A DNA stretch of 64,000 nt, from assembly GCF_009363275.1 (NCBI RefSeq), contig NZ_CP045324.1, positions 3,844,001 to 3,908,000 on the forward strand, in the 5' to 3' direction. Position 1 is the stretch's first letter. Each line of letters begins with the position of its first letter. Origin of the DNA: Marinobacter sp. THAF197a (GTDB taxonomy: Bacteria > Pseudomonadota > Gammaproteobacteria > Pseudomonadales > Oleiphilaceae). The notes beneath the pieces were generated by a model that worked only from the letters and a program-made list of their open reading frames with translations, ran no database searches and was not told the origin of the DNA. The position numbers and the translations under genes were made by a program. Below are positions 24,695 through 33,952 of this stretch, one piece after another.

Positions 24695-25966
24695 CTATTC
24701 CGCAAAGCGTCCGGGCCGGAAAGCATCCAGCACCACAGACGGCTCCTCGCCATCAATCACCTGGGCAATGACATCTGCACTGCCGGCAGACAGGGTCCAG
24801 CCGAAGGTACCGTGGCCGGTATTCAGGAACAGGTTGTCCCTGGGGCCTTTTCCGATGATCGCGGGGCCGTCCGGCGTCATCGGGCGGAACCCGGTCCACG
24901 TCTCTGCCGCCGCCAGGTCCGCACACCCCGGAAAACGGGATTCAACGGACCGTTTGATGGTATCAATCCGCGCTTGCGGAATGTCCCGGTTGAAGTCCGC
25001 CAGCTCGACAAATCCGGTTGCACGCAACCGGTCACCCAAGCGGGTAGACACCACCTTGAAGTTGTCATCGTGAATCGTGCTGACCGGGCCCTTGGCCGCA
25101 TCATGCAGGGGTACGGTGATGCTGTAACCCTTGATCGGATAGATCGGCAAACTCAGCCCCAGTGGCTGCACCAGTTGCGGTGACCAGCAGCCGGCACAGA
25201 TCACAAAGGCGTCTGCCTCCAGGGTTTCCAGCCGGCCGTCGGCGTTGGTCAGTTGCACCGCTTTCACGCGGGTATCGTCCGCGATCAGCCGCTCCACCTT
25301 CACCTCGTATCGAAAGTTCGCGCCCAGTTGCTCACACACGCTCGCCAGTGAGCGGGAAAACAGATGGCAGTCGCCAGTGCCATCTGTTTCATAGCTGATG
25401 GCACCGTACAGGGGGCCATCACCGGTCATACCCGGTTCCGTTTCCCTGACCTGTGCCGGCGTCAGTAGCCGGGAGGCAATGCCCATGTCATTCAGCAGTT
25501 CGTGAATAGCCCGGTAGTCATCCATGGCCTCCGGCTTGCTGGCCAGGTGCAGCAGCCCACGATGCTGGCCGTCGAAGGCCAGATCGTGTTCCTGCTCAAG
25601 GGCCAGGAAGCGCTCCCGGCTGTGCATGCCCAGGCGCAACATGGCCCGTTTGTTCAATCCGAACAGACCCGGCGACCAGGCATAACGAAGTGTGGCGAAC
25701 ATGAAACGCATGGCATCCAGTGACGGCGGCACTTTCAGTTTCAACGGGCCGGATTTCTGCAGAATCCAGGGCAAGGCCTTGAACACCATCGAGGGGTCGG
25801 CCCAGGGATAGACCACACCATAGGATCGCTGGGCCGCATTGCCTTTGCTGGTCTCGTTACCGGCCAGCGGATGGCGCTCTAGCACCGTCACCTGGTGGCC
25901 ACGGCGCAGCAGCTCACGAGCCGTGGTAACGCCGACCACACCACCGCCTACAACCACGATATGCAT
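24695..25966 (-). CDS. dadA: D-amino acid dehydrogenase DadA
   Basis: A 423-residue flavoprotein that oxidatively deaminates D-alanine and other D-amino acids at the inner membrane, passing electrons to quinone. FAD-binding Rossmann start VVVGGGVVGVTTARELLRRG, then NETSKGNAAQRSYG, the active-site region GYSITVPL, and the C-terminal FAD segment FRPMTPDGPAIIG followed by NTGHGTFGWTLSAGSA. Length is normal. It is probably cotranscribed with the upstream PPK2 gene (12-bp gap). No alanine racemase (dadX) or Lrp-type regulator is adjacent, unlike many gammaproteobacteria. Confidence 0.93.
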   Translation of the reverse strand: MHIVVVGGGVVGVTTARELLRRGHQVTVLERHPLAGNETSKGNAAQRSYGVVYPWADPSMVFKALPWILQKSGPLKLKVPPSLDAMRFMFATLRYAWSPGLFGLNKRAMLRLGMHSRERFLALEQEHDLAFDGQHRGLLHLASKPEAMDDYRAIHELLNDMGIASRLLTPAQVRETEPGMTGDGPLYGAISYETDGTGDCHLFSRSLASVCEQLGANFRYEVKVERLIADDTRVKAVQLTNADGRLETLEADAFVICAGCWSPQLVQPLGLSLPIYPIKGYSITVPLHDAAKGPVSTIHDDNFKVVSTRLGDRLRATGFVELADFNRDIPQARIDTIKRSVESRFPGCADLAAAETWTGFRPMTPDGPAIIGKGPRDNLFLNTGHGTFGWTLSAGSADVIAQVIDGEEPSVVLDAFRPGRFAE

Positions 25967-25978
25967 AACTCGCCTCCG

Positions 25979-26809
25979 TTACTCCACGCCATTCTCAGCC
26001 AGCAGGGTCCGATACTCTTCCAGTACATCCGGATGCTCCTCCGGATAGTCTGGCGCCAGGCTTTTGAGCACTTCCGCCACCAGCGCCGCCACAATGGCCC
26101 TGGCCTCAGGTTTGCGATCTCCGGGCACAATAAACCAGGGCGCCTCATTGGTATGGGTGGCTGCCAGCGCTTCCTCCGCATACGCCTGGTATTTATCTCG
26201 CATTTTCCAGCCCTCGATATCGGAGCGGTCAAACTTCCACCGTTTACGAGGCTTGTCCAGGCGCTTTAGCAACCTTCGCTTGTGTTCGTCTTCGGACAGA
26301 TTCAGCCAGACCTTCACCACACAGGTACCCTCACTGACCAGGTGCTGCTCGAAATCCCGAATCGCCCGGTACCGGGCTTGCCAGTTGTAACTTTCCTCGG
26401 CCCGCACCGGCCAAACCCGTTCCGCGATCACCGCTTCGTGGTGGCTGCGGTTGAATGCGACCATCTGCCCATAAGCCGGCAACAAAGGCGTGACACGCCA
26501 AAGGAAATCATGGGCAGATTCTGTTGCTGTGGGCCTGCTGAACGACCAGGCATGAAAGCCTGCAGGATCGGCATAGGTAGCAAGTGTTCGAATCAGGCTG
26601 TCTTTGCCACTGGTATCCGGGCCATGTATCACCAGCAACAGGGCTTTCCGACCATTGGCCCAAAGCCGGCGCTGGTACTCGCCGATATCTTCCAGGCTCG
26701 ACTCCAGTGCCGGTGGTTTTTCGTCGTCATCCAGCAGACTGGGGTATCGACCCAGCGCCGGCTTTTTCGGGTCCAGAAACCATGTTCGTGCGAACGCCGT
26801 ATACTCCAT
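25979..26809 (-). CDS. Polyphosphate kinase 2 family protein
   Basis: 276 residues from ATG 26809, with GGGAG eight bases upstream. The PPK2 core is recognisable: Walker A HGPDTSGKDSLI, SFSRPTATESAHDFLWRV, Walker B AFNRSHHEAV, LNLSEDEHKRRLLKRL, and DIEGWKMRDKYQAYAEEAL. The FNRS plus HDFLWR pattern is closest to class III PPK2 enzymes, which phosphorylate AMP and ADP with polyphosphate. The Walker A differs from the usual D-A-A-G-K (T-S in place of A-A), a mild change that should keep nucleotide binding. It is upstream of dadA in the same orientation. Which nucleotide it uses cannot be read. Confidence 0.88.
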   Translation of the reverse strand: MEYTAFARTWFLDPKKPALGRYPSLLDDDEKPPALESSLEDIGEYQRRLWANGRKALLLVIHGPDTSGKDSLIRTLATYADPAGFHAWSFSRPTATESAHDFLWRVTPLLPAYGQMVAFNRSHHEAVIAERVWPVRAEESYNWQARYRAIRDFEQHLVSEGTCVVKVWLNLSEDEHKRRLLKRLDKPRKRWKFDRSDIEGWKMRDKYQAYAEEALAATHTNEAPWFIVPGDRKPEARAIVAALVAEVLKSLAPDYPEEHPDVLEEYRTLLAENGVE

Positions 26810-26845
26810 CAAGGAAACTCCCTATCAGCACGATGCAATGCAACG

Positions 26846-26860
26846 ATCACCCAAGGTGAT
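26846..26860. promoter_or_regulatory. Short dyad between ppk2 and tatD
   Basis: Inverted repeat ATCACC-CAA-GGTGAT in the 119-bp divergent promoter region, 37 bp upstream of the ppk2 ATG. It may be an operator for either direction. Evidence is the symmetry alone. Confidence 0.3.
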
Positions 26861-26928
26861 AAACTAGCGTGATCCAATTCTCAGAATAGCAGCCAAGCGA
26901 CGGCTGTGATGGAGCATAGACCCCAGGC

Positions 26929-27738
26929 ATGAGTAAGAAACGTCGTGAGATTCCCGTATTTGATCACCCGATCATCGAGACCCACTGCCATCTGGATTAC
27001 CTGAAGGATCGGCCACTGGCCGAGACCCTGGAACAGAGCCGCAAGGTGAACATCGAACGGGTGATCACCATTGCCGTGTCTCCGGAAAACCTGGCCGCTG
27101 TGCGAGAACTCAGCCAGCTTGAGCCCTGGGTGTATGGCACCCAGGGCATTCACCCCCACGAAGCGGAAAGCTATTCCGATGAGGTAGAGGCTGAAATCCG
27201 CGAGCATGCCCGGGATGACAAAATCGTCGCCATCGGCGAGATCGGCCTGGACTATTACTACGACAATGCAGACCGGGGTGTGCAGCGGGAAGTATTCCGT
27301 CGCCAGCTGCAAATTGCCTGCGACAGTGACCGCCCCGTAGTGATCCACAGCAGAGAAGCAGACGACGACACCATCGCCATCCTGCAGGAGTTTGAGCAGA
27401 CCCTGACCCGCCGGGGAGTGATTCACAGCTTTACCTCCGGCCCCGGGCTGGCCCGCTATGCGCTGGATCAAGGCTGGTGCCTTGGTTTTAACGGCATCAC
27501 CAGCTTCAACAAGGCAGAGAACGTTCGGGATATCGTGCGCATGGCCCCGATTGAGCAGATTCTGCTGGAAACCGATGCACCTTTCCTGACGCCGGTACCC
27601 TACCGTGGCCGGGAAAACGCACCGTTCTATCTGCCGTTTGTTGCCGAGAAAATCGCCGAGGTGAAGGATCTCCCCCTCGACCAGGTCTTAGCTCAGACTT
27701 ACCAGAACAGCCTGAGGACGTTCTTCCCACAACCATGA
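26929..27738 (+). CDS. TatD-family metal-dependent hydrolase
   Basis: A 269-residue TIM-barrel metallohydrolase of the TatD DNase family. Metal ligands and motifs: ETHCHLDYL, GIHPHEA, GEIGLDYYYD, VIHSREA, IHSFTSG and LETDAPFLTP, so the site looks intact. The family has 3'-5' exonuclease or DNase activity in repair and DNA turnover; the exact paralogue (TatD, YcfH, YjjV) is not decided here. It is followed, with a 4-bp ATGA overlap, by an HD-GYP gene, so the two are translationally coupled. A promoter is expected in the 119 bp shared with ppk2. Confidence 0.9.
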   Translation: MSKKRREIPVFDHPIIETHCHLDYLKDRPLAETLEQSRKVNIERVITIAVSPENLAAVRELSQLEPWVYGTQGIHPHEAESYSDEVEAEIREHARDDKIVAIGEIGLDYYYDNADRGVQREVFRRQLQIACDSDRPVVIHSREADDDTIAILQEFEQTLTRRGVIHSFTSGPGLARYALDQGWCLGFNGITSFNKAENVRDIVRMAPIEQILLETDAPFLTPVPYRGRENAPFYLPFVAEKIAEVKDLPLDQVLAQTYQNSLRTFFPQP

Positions 27739-28943
27739 TCAAACGCATCCCCATCGCTGCGTTGAAGGTCGGCATGTACATTTCCGACCTGAATAACGAC
27801 TGGATTCCCCATAACACCCAACGCAAGAAAGGGGTGATCAAGCGGGAAGAGACCATCGAGAAAATCCGCAGGATGGGGGTCCAATACGTCTATATCGACG
27901 TTGAGAAAGGGCTGGACGCCCAGGACGCTGAGACCGCCCAGGAAGTGGATCAGCGCAATGAACAGGCCCTGCAGAATGCAGGTGAACAGCGCCCGGGCAT
28001 CCAGCACAAGGTTGCCCTGACAGAAGAGATTGTCATCGCCCAGCGGATTCACAGCCAGGCCCAGGGCCTGGTGGGCAGTTTCATGAACAACGTCAAAATG
28101 GGTGCCGCCATTGATATCGCGCCCATTCACCAACTGGCCGACGAACTGCAAAACTCCGTTCTGAGAAACGCCAACGCCCTGAGTTGCCTCGGTCGCATCC
28201 GTGAGAAAGACAACTACCTGCTGGAACACTCCGTTAACCTCAGTGTGCTCATGTCACTGTTCGGCAACTACCGTAACCTGCCGGCAGACGTACTGCATCA
28301 AACCGTGGTGGGCGCCCTGCTCCATGATCTTGGCAAGATCCTCACCCCAGATGACATCCTGCATAAACCCGGCCGCCTGACGGCGGAAGAATTTGAAGTG
28401 ATGAAACTGCACGCCCGGCACTCCAGGGACATCCTTGCCAGCACCGAAGGCATCGGCGAAATCGCCGTGATTACCGCCGCCCAGCACCATGAGAAACTGG
28501 ATGGCAGTGGTTACCCGGAGGGTCTCAAGGGCGAAGAAATTACCGAATACGGGCGCATGGTGGCAATCACCGATGTGTACGATGCCATCACCTCCGACCG
28601 GGTGTATCACAAGGGTATGACGCCGTCCCAGGGGCTGAAAAAACTGCTCGAATGGAGTGGTGATCATCTGGACCCGGAACTGGTGAAACAGTTTATCCGT
28701 TGTATCGGCCTGTACCCGGTGGGCTCGCTGGTGCTCCTTGAGAGCGGACGGCTGGGGGTGGTGGTGGAAACCAACGATCAGGATCAGCGCCTGCCCGTGG
28801 TACGGGTGATGTACCACACCCGGTTTCGACTACCGATTACGGTGGAAACCATCGATCTATCCCGCGCCGGCAACCAGGACCGGATTGTCCGGGCGGTGGA
28901 CCCGGAAGACTACAAACTGGATGTGCGCAAATTCCTGGCCTGA
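27735..28943 (+). CDS. HD-GYP cyclic-di-GMP phosphodiesterase (DUF3391 N-terminal domain)
   Basis: 402 residues, soluble. N-terminal DUF3391 domain (about 1-135; starts IKRIPIAALKVGMYIS), then an HD-GYP domain with metal-binding HD at 197-198 (LLHDLGK), HH at 251-252 and the GYP triad within DGSGYPEG (Gly259-Pro261). Residues needed for c-di-GMP hydrolysis are all present, so it should be active. The C-terminal tail (about 330-402) is conserved in this family. Its ATG overlaps the tatD stop. Role: lowering c-di-GMP, hence motility and biofilm control; input unknown. Confidence 0.92.
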   Translation: MIKRIPIAALKVGMYISDLNNDWIPHNTQRKKGVIKREETIEKIRRMGVQYVYIDVEKGLDAQDAETAQEVDQRNEQALQNAGEQRPGIQHKVALTEEIVIAQRIHSQAQGLVGSFMNNVKMGAAIDIAPIHQLADELQNSVLRNANALSCLGRIREKDNYLLEHSVNLSVLMSLFGNYRNLPADVLHQTVVGALLHDLGKILTPDDILHKPGRLTAEEFEVMKLHARHSRDILASTEGIGEIAVITAAQHHEKLDGSGYPEGLKGEEITEYGRMVAITDVYDAITSDRVYHKGMTPSQGLKKLLEWSGDHLDPELVKQFIRCIGLYPVGSLVLLESGRLGVVVETNDQDQRLPVVRVMYHTRFRLPITVETIDLSRAGNQDRIVRAVDPEDYKLDVRKFLA

Positions 28944-29009
28944 GGCATCGCGCCAGCCAACGTCTGCTACACTCGCTACTAATCCGCAAATCACAACGAC
29001 AACCGAACC

Positions 29010-30629
29010 ATGATCTCATCCGTGTTCCAGATTCTCGGTGGCCTGGCGCTGTTCATGCTCGCCATGGAAATGATGACCACCGGCCTGAAGAACGCCGCTG
29101 GCCACCAGTTACGACACCTGTTAGGCACCTGGACCAGAACCCCCCTGCGGGGCCTGATGGCCGGCTTTGCCATTACCGGTATTGTGCAGCACTCCGGGGC
29201 GGTTACCGTTGCCACCATTGGCTTTGTCAACGCCGGCCTGCTAACCCTGGCCCAGTCTCTCGGGGTGATTTTCGGTTCCAACATAGGCACCACCATGACC
29301 GCCTGGCTAGTCAGCCTGGTGGGCTTCGGGTTCAAGATCGAAGCCCTGGCGCTGCCGCTGCTGGCCGCCGGTGTCGGCTTCAAGATGATCAGCCGCAATC
29401 AGCGGAACCAGTTCCTGGGGGAGGCGCTGGCGGGCTTTGCGCTGTTTTTCCTCGGCCTGTCGATTCTCAAGACGGCACTGGAATCCCTGGCCGGGGGCTT
29501 TACCGACGGCGGTTTTATCAGCCCGGATTATGGCCTGTTTACATTTCTGGCCATCGGGTTTCTGGCCACGGTTCTGACGCAATCCTCCAGCGCCGCCCTG
29601 GCCATTGTTCTGACCGCTGCAGCCGGTGGATTGATCGGTCTGGATAATGCGGCAGCGGCGGTGATCGGCGCCAACCTGGGCTCCACTTCTACGGCTGCCC
29701 TGTCGGCCCTCAAAGCCACCGCCAATGCCCGCCGGCTGGCGATTGGCCATATCCTGTTCAACGTGTTTACCGGCGCCATCGCCCTGATGATCCTGCCGGT
29801 GATGCTGTGGACCGTGGCGATGCTGACCGACTGGCTGAACCTGGAAGCCAACCCCGCCGTGTCTCTGGCGCTGTTCCACACCCTGTTCAATGTCCTGGGG
29901 GCGGCCATTATGCTGCCATTTACCAAACCCTTTGCCCGGTTTCTGGGCCGGATGTTCCGAAGCAAGGAGGAAGATAACGCCGTGCCCCGTTATCTGGACG
30001 ATACCCTGATCACCACGCCAGAACTGGCGATCGGGGCGGTGGACCAGGAAATGAAACGACTGATCGGCCATAGCCGGGGCCTGCTGAGGGTGTGTCTTGA
30101 TCGGGAGAGCCTGACCGAAGCCGATATCCGGCCGAAAGCCGATGCCATCCGCAACCTGAACCGGGCGATCACTGACTATATCGGCCGGCTGAGGGCAGAA
30201 AAAATGCACCCGTCCGTGGTGGATGCCCTGACCATCAGTATCCGCACCTGCCGCTACCTGGCCGAAGCCACCGATCTGACCACCCGGCTATTGCAACTGC
30301 GGCAGCTAAGCCACCGGACCGAGTTTGCCGAACAAGCTGAGACACTGGAGCACTATCTGGATACCATCCGGGAGCTGGTCGCATCAGAAGGCCCGGCTGA
30401 GGCGCTGCTGGCCGAGGCAGAGGGCACTTACCACCGGTTGAAAAACACGATGTTGCAGATGATGGTACGGCGGGATTTCAGCACCACCCTGGGGGACCAG
30501 GCTCTGGATACCCTGAGTTCTGTACGGCGGCTCAATGACCAGTGGAGCAAGGCCCTGAAATGGCAACCGGCCACCCATTTACTCAATGGCGCCCAGCATC
30601 AGCTGCCTGAGTCAGAAAACCTGCAGTAG
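29010..30629 (+). CDS. Na/Pi-cotransporter family protein (NptA/YjbB-like)
   Basis: 539 residues. Two inverted PNaS repeats of membrane helices contain the paired QSS-type motifs: GIVQHSGAVTVATIGFVNAG (with QHS in place of QSS) and LTQSSSAALAIVLTAAAG, each followed by a GANLGST/GSNIGTT glycine motif. After about residue 335 comes a cytoplasmic PhoU-like helical domain. The family imports or exports phosphate with sodium. The last 31 bp overlap the 3' end of the opposing diguanylate cyclase gene. Start ATG 29010 lacks a clear Shine-Dalgarno but begins the first membrane helix directly. Confidence 0.88.
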   Translation: MISSVFQILGGLALFMLAMEMMTTGLKNAAGHQLRHLLGTWTRTPLRGLMAGFAITGIVQHSGAVTVATIGFVNAGLLTLAQSLGVIFGSNIGTTMTAWLVSLVGFGFKIEALALPLLAAGVGFKMISRNQRNQFLGEALAGFALFFLGLSILKTALESLAGGFTDGGFISPDYGLFTFLAIGFLATVLTQSSSAALAIVLTAAAGGLIGLDNAAAAVIGANLGSTSTAALSALKATANARRLAIGHILFNVFTGAIALMILPVMLWTVAMLTDWLNLEANPAVSLALFHTLFNVLGAAIMLPFTKPFARFLGRMFRSKEEDNAVPRYLDDTLITTPELAIGAVDQEMKRLIGHSRGLLRVCLDRESLTEADIRPKADAIRNLNRAITDYIGRLRAEKMHPSVVDALTISIRTCRYLAEATDLTTRLLQLRQLSHRTEFAEQAETLEHYLDTIRELVASEGPAEALLAEAEGTYHRLKNTMLQMMVRRDFSTTLGDQALDTLSSVRRLNDQWSKALKWQPATHLLNGAQHQLPESENLQ

Positions 30630-32878
30630 CGGTTTTTGCCCTCCCGTTTGGCGCGATACATGGCCTGGTCTGCCTGGCGTAACAGCTGGTCGCCATCCAG
30701 CTCCACGTTTTGCGGGTAAACGGTGTAACCCAGGCTGGCAGACACCTCAACACTGTGGTCCGCCACCCACACCGGGTCGCCAATCTTGGTTAATAAGCGC
30801 GCCAACAACGCCTCCAGGGTTTGCTGGTCAGCGACGTTCACCACAATGGCGGCAAATTCATCCCCCCCCAGCCGGGCCAGGGTGTCTTCCTCGCGCAGGG
30901 TTGAACGCATGCGGCGGGCAACTTCCACCAACAAACCATCCCCTGCGTCGTGCCCGAAGGCATCGTTGATGGGTTTGAAATGATCCAGATCGATGTAAAT
31001 CACCGCCAACTGATAGTTCTGCCGGCGGGCCTGGGCCATGGATTGCTGCAGACGGTCCGAGAACAGCACCCGATTCGGCAAGCCGGTCAGTGAATCATAG
31101 TGCGCCATGGTGCGCAGCTGTTTCTCGGTTTCCTTGAGCTGGGTGACGTCACTGAACACCCCGACGAAATGACTGAGCTGCCCCTGCTCATCGAACACGC
31201 TGCTCAGGGTGAGGCTGAGCACGATGGCGTGACCATCCCGGTGCCTGCTGGAGAATTCGCCGGTCCAGACGCCGTGCTTGCGCGCCGCAATCAGGATGGC
31301 ACTGCCCTCGTCCATGGGCATGGGTGGCAGGCTGCCCACCGCCACCTTGTGGTCCCGCCCGGTAATCAGTGAGTAGGCTTCGTTGATGTCCATGACAACA
31401 CCGTGGGCATCGGTGATAAAAATTGCTTCACGGGCATTTTCAAACACTCTCAGGGCCAGTCGCTGGCGCTCCTCTGCGTACTTACGGCGGGTAATGTCGT
31501 ACCAGGAACAGAGAATGGAAGGGCTCTCCTGATCGTGCTCATAGACCGGCGCCAGGGTCATATCCACCCAGACATCGGAACCGTCCGAACGCACGAACAG
31601 CCACTCAGACTGTGCCACTTCTCCGGTCGTTACCCGCCTGATCAGTGCATCCGCTTTTTGCAGGGAAGGCGTACCGTCCGGCTGCGCATGGGGCGAGAAA
31701 GTGGGCAAGCCCTTACCTAAAAGCGATGCCTCGGAGGTGTAACCCACCAGATCCACGGCCGCCCGGTTGCAATTGATCAGTTCCCCGTTACGGATCATCA
31801 GCATCGGCTGAGGCCAGCTGCCAATGAGCTCACGCTGGCGCCGTTCCTCGGTAGCCAGCTGGCGCTTCTTGCGGCTGAGCCAGAGACTGGTGACCACGAG
31901 CATTACAAAGAGAACCGCAACCGTCAGCACCCAGATCCGGTACTGGTTCAGCACATCCACCCAGGTGACTCTAGGCACCTGGTCATAGGGCGCCATTCTC
32001 AGGGTTCGGGCCAGGTCTTCGACCGACTGGTAGTCTGCGGGGGGTGAAAACCCCGCCAGGCCCGCCGCCCGGGCAGCGGGGTGACCAGGTTGCAGAGCAA
32101 ACAGGGCAGACGCCACCTGACGCACAATCTGGCTATCGACATGGGGCAGAGATACCAGCGGCCACTCAGGGTAGAGGCGGGTAGACACCGCAAACGGAAA
32201 GCCGGCCAGCGACTGGACATGAATCATTTTAAGCTCGTCCGCCAACGCCGGATTTTCCCGGATGAGTTCCTCGTATACGCCGGTCCGGACAAACCCAACA
32301 TCGGTATCGCCGGTCAATACCGCTCGAATGACTCGGTCATGATTACCCAGGTGCACCATCCGGTTGTGGCGGAGAATGTCCACACCCGCATCCCTCAGCT
32401 CCAGCGCCGCTGCCTGAAAGCCACCAAGGTAATGAATACCCGGGGTAGCTATGCTTTTGCCTCTGAGGTCTGCCAGGCGATTGATGTCACTGCGTTCGGC
32501 GCGGGTCAGGATAAGGCCACCAATACTGCCAGTGGAACGGCCTTGCCACTCTCGTTGCAGGGTGGCAAGCACCCCGGTCAGGCTGCGCTCGCTGCGGATC
32601 ATCAGGAAGTGACTGGGGTTGGTCAGAAAGAAATCCACGCGGTTGGAGGCCAGCGCCCGGTTCATGTCATCCTGATTGAATACCCGCAGTCGCACCTCCA
32701 GTCCGGTTTCCTGGCTCAAATACTCTGCCAGCAGGCTATAACGTTCCTGGATCACCGGCTCTGGCCGGTAAGACAGAATCCCCAGAGTGACAGCCTCCTT
32801 GGCCACGGCCAGCGGTGCCCAGAGCCCGGCCAGCAGGCCTAGCACTAGAATAAGAGTGCAGGAACACAGCCGGTTCAT
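30599..32878 (-). CDS. Diguanylate cyclase with PhnD-type periplasmic sensor and PAS domains
   Basis: 759 residues from ATG 32878, which overlaps the upstream stop (ATGA); the longer frame would prepend 11 residues to a clean signal peptide (MNRLCSCTLILVLGLL...AVAK). Order: signal; PhnD/phosphonate-type solute-binding domain (about 30-290: LGILSYRPEPVIQERY, FLTNPSHFLMIRSE); transmembrane helix (about 317-337); two PAS domains; GGDEF domain with intact ARLGGDEF. An RxxD (REED) five residues before GGDEF predicts product inhibition. It should make c-di-GMP in response to a periplasmic ligand. Translation is coupled to the lipoprotein binding protein. Its 3' end overlaps the Na/Pi cotransporter gene. 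Confidence 0.9.
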   Translation of the reverse strand: MNRLCSCTLILVLGLLAGLWAPLAVAKEAVTLGILSYRPEPVIQERYSLLAEYLSQETGLEVRLRVFNQDDMNRALASNRVDFFLTNPSHFLMIRSERSLTGVLATLQREWQGRSTGSIGGLILTRAERSDINRLADLRGKSIATPGIHYLGGFQAAALELRDAGVDILRHNRMVHLGNHDRVIRAVLTGDTDVGFVRTGVYEELIRENPALADELKMIHVQSLAGFPFAVSTRLYPEWPLVSLPHVDSQIVRQVASALFALQPGHPAARAAGLAGFSPPADYQSVEDLARTLRMAPYDQVPRVTWVDVLNQYRIWVLTVAVLFVMLVVTSLWLSRKKRQLATEERRQRELIGSWPQPMLMIRNGELINCNRAAVDLVGYTSEASLLGKGLPTFSPHAQPDGTPSLQKADALIRRVTTGEVAQSEWLFVRSDGSDVWVDMTLAPVYEHDQESPSILCSWYDITRRKYAEERQRLALRVFENAREAIFITDAHGVVMDINEAYSLITGRDHKVAVGSLPPMPMDEGSAILIAARKHGVWTGEFSSRHRDGHAIVLSLTLSSVFDEQGQLSHFVGVFSDVTQLKETEKQLRTMAHYDSLTGLPNRVLFSDRLQQSMAQARRQNYQLAVIYIDLDHFKPINDAFGHDAGDGLLVEVARRMRSTLREEDTLARLGGDEFAAIVVNVADQQTLEALLARLLTKIGDPVWVADHSVEVSASLGYTVYPQNVELDGDQLLRQADQAMYRAKREGKNRYCRFSDSGS

Positions 32879-33831
32879 GACAAACTCCGAGGCAGGAATG
32901 ACGGGTCGCAAAGGCGTTCGTACACAGGATGGCTGGCCATCAACCCCTCGCGGACCAGAATGCCGGACAGTCGTTTCGCGACCACCTCAATCCGGCCATG
33001 ATGAGCCAGGTATCGCTGGTTGGCTGCAAGCTCCGGAAGCATCACCGTGGCCAGGGAACGGCGCACCGAATCCGGCGTTATTCCCTGACGGGTGGCCACT
33101 CGATACACTGCATCATGCATGCTGCGCACCAGATGATGCTGGCCCCGGAAGTAGCCGTACACCAGATCACGCACCGCACCGGGTTTTCGGCGGGCGGCTG
33201 CCTCAGTGACGATCAGGGTATCAAAGATGGTATCTGGCACCTGACTGCTGTCGAATAACCGGGTACCTCCGGCCTGCTCCAGCACCGAGGCGGTCGGCTC
33301 GTAGCATACCGACGCTTCAATATCGCCATTTTGCCAGGCGGACAAATGGCGATTCACCGGCAGATCAACCAACGAAACCTGATCGGTACTCAAGCCGGCC
33401 CGCTCCAGAACAGAGAACAGCATAATCCCCGAGACGCCACCCAGTTCGACGGCGATGGGCCGGCCCCGGAGCCCGGCAAGACTGGTGATAGAGGGTTTGA
33501 CCACCAGGACATCGGCACCGACAGACACGTTGGTAACCGTTACCACACGCAGGGGTACGCCCTCCGCGTATACCCGTAACGCTTCATCCAGGGTCAAGGC
33601 AGCGGCATCCAGCTCGCCGGCCAGCAGGCCCGCCATTGAATCGCTGGCTGCCGAATGTTTGACCAGCCGAACCGAATCCGGCAGCCAGCCAAACTCCTCC
33701 GCCAGGTAAAGGGGTTCGTAACCAATCCAGGGATGAATGCCAGTACGCAGCGGTGCGGATTTTGAACAACCGGCCAACCCCAGAGCCGAAAGGGCGGCAA
33801 CGGACAGTTGCAGGAATTGGCGGCGGTTCAT
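32875..33831 (-). CDS. ABC-type solute-binding lipoprotein (NMT1/SsuA-like), Tat-type signal
   Basis: 318 residues. The N-terminus NRRQFLQLSVAALSALGLAGC carries a twin-arginine RRxFLQ motif and an LAGC lipobox, so it is probably exported folded by Tat and lipidated. The mature part is a type 2 periplasmic binding fold of the nitrate/sulfonate/thiamine-precursor class (GIHPWIGYEPLYLAEEFG, ELDAAALTLDEALRV, LRGRPIAVELGGVSG). No permease or ATPase gene lies on either side. Instead the stop overlaps the start of a diguanylate cyclase with its own binding domain. A sensory role, handing ligand to the cyclase, is inferred. The ligand is unknown. Confidence 0.87.
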   Translation of the reverse strand: MNRRQFLQLSVAALSALGLAGCSKSAPLRTGIHPWIGYEPLYLAEEFGWLPDSVRLVKHSAASDSMAGLLAGELDAAALTLDEALRVYAEGVPLRVVTVTNVSVGADVLVVKPSITSLAGLRGRPIAVELGGVSGIMLFSVLERAGLSTDQVSLVDLPVNRHLSAWQNGDIEASVCYEPTASVLEQAGGTRLFDSSQVPDTIFDTLIVTEAAARRKPGAVRDLVYGYFRGQHHLVRSMHDAVYRVATRQGITPDSVRRSLATVMLPELAANQRYLAHHGRIEVVAKRLSGILVREGLMASHPVYERLCDPSFLPRSLS

Positions 33832-33952
33832 TCAGGCTCCGGAGCGGCATCGTTTATTCGGATACTAATACGTAGCCACTATAGCGGTAAATCTGACCAA
33901 AGCATTGCACCGGGTCAATTTCAGATTCTGAATGTCATCGGATTCCTGCCGC

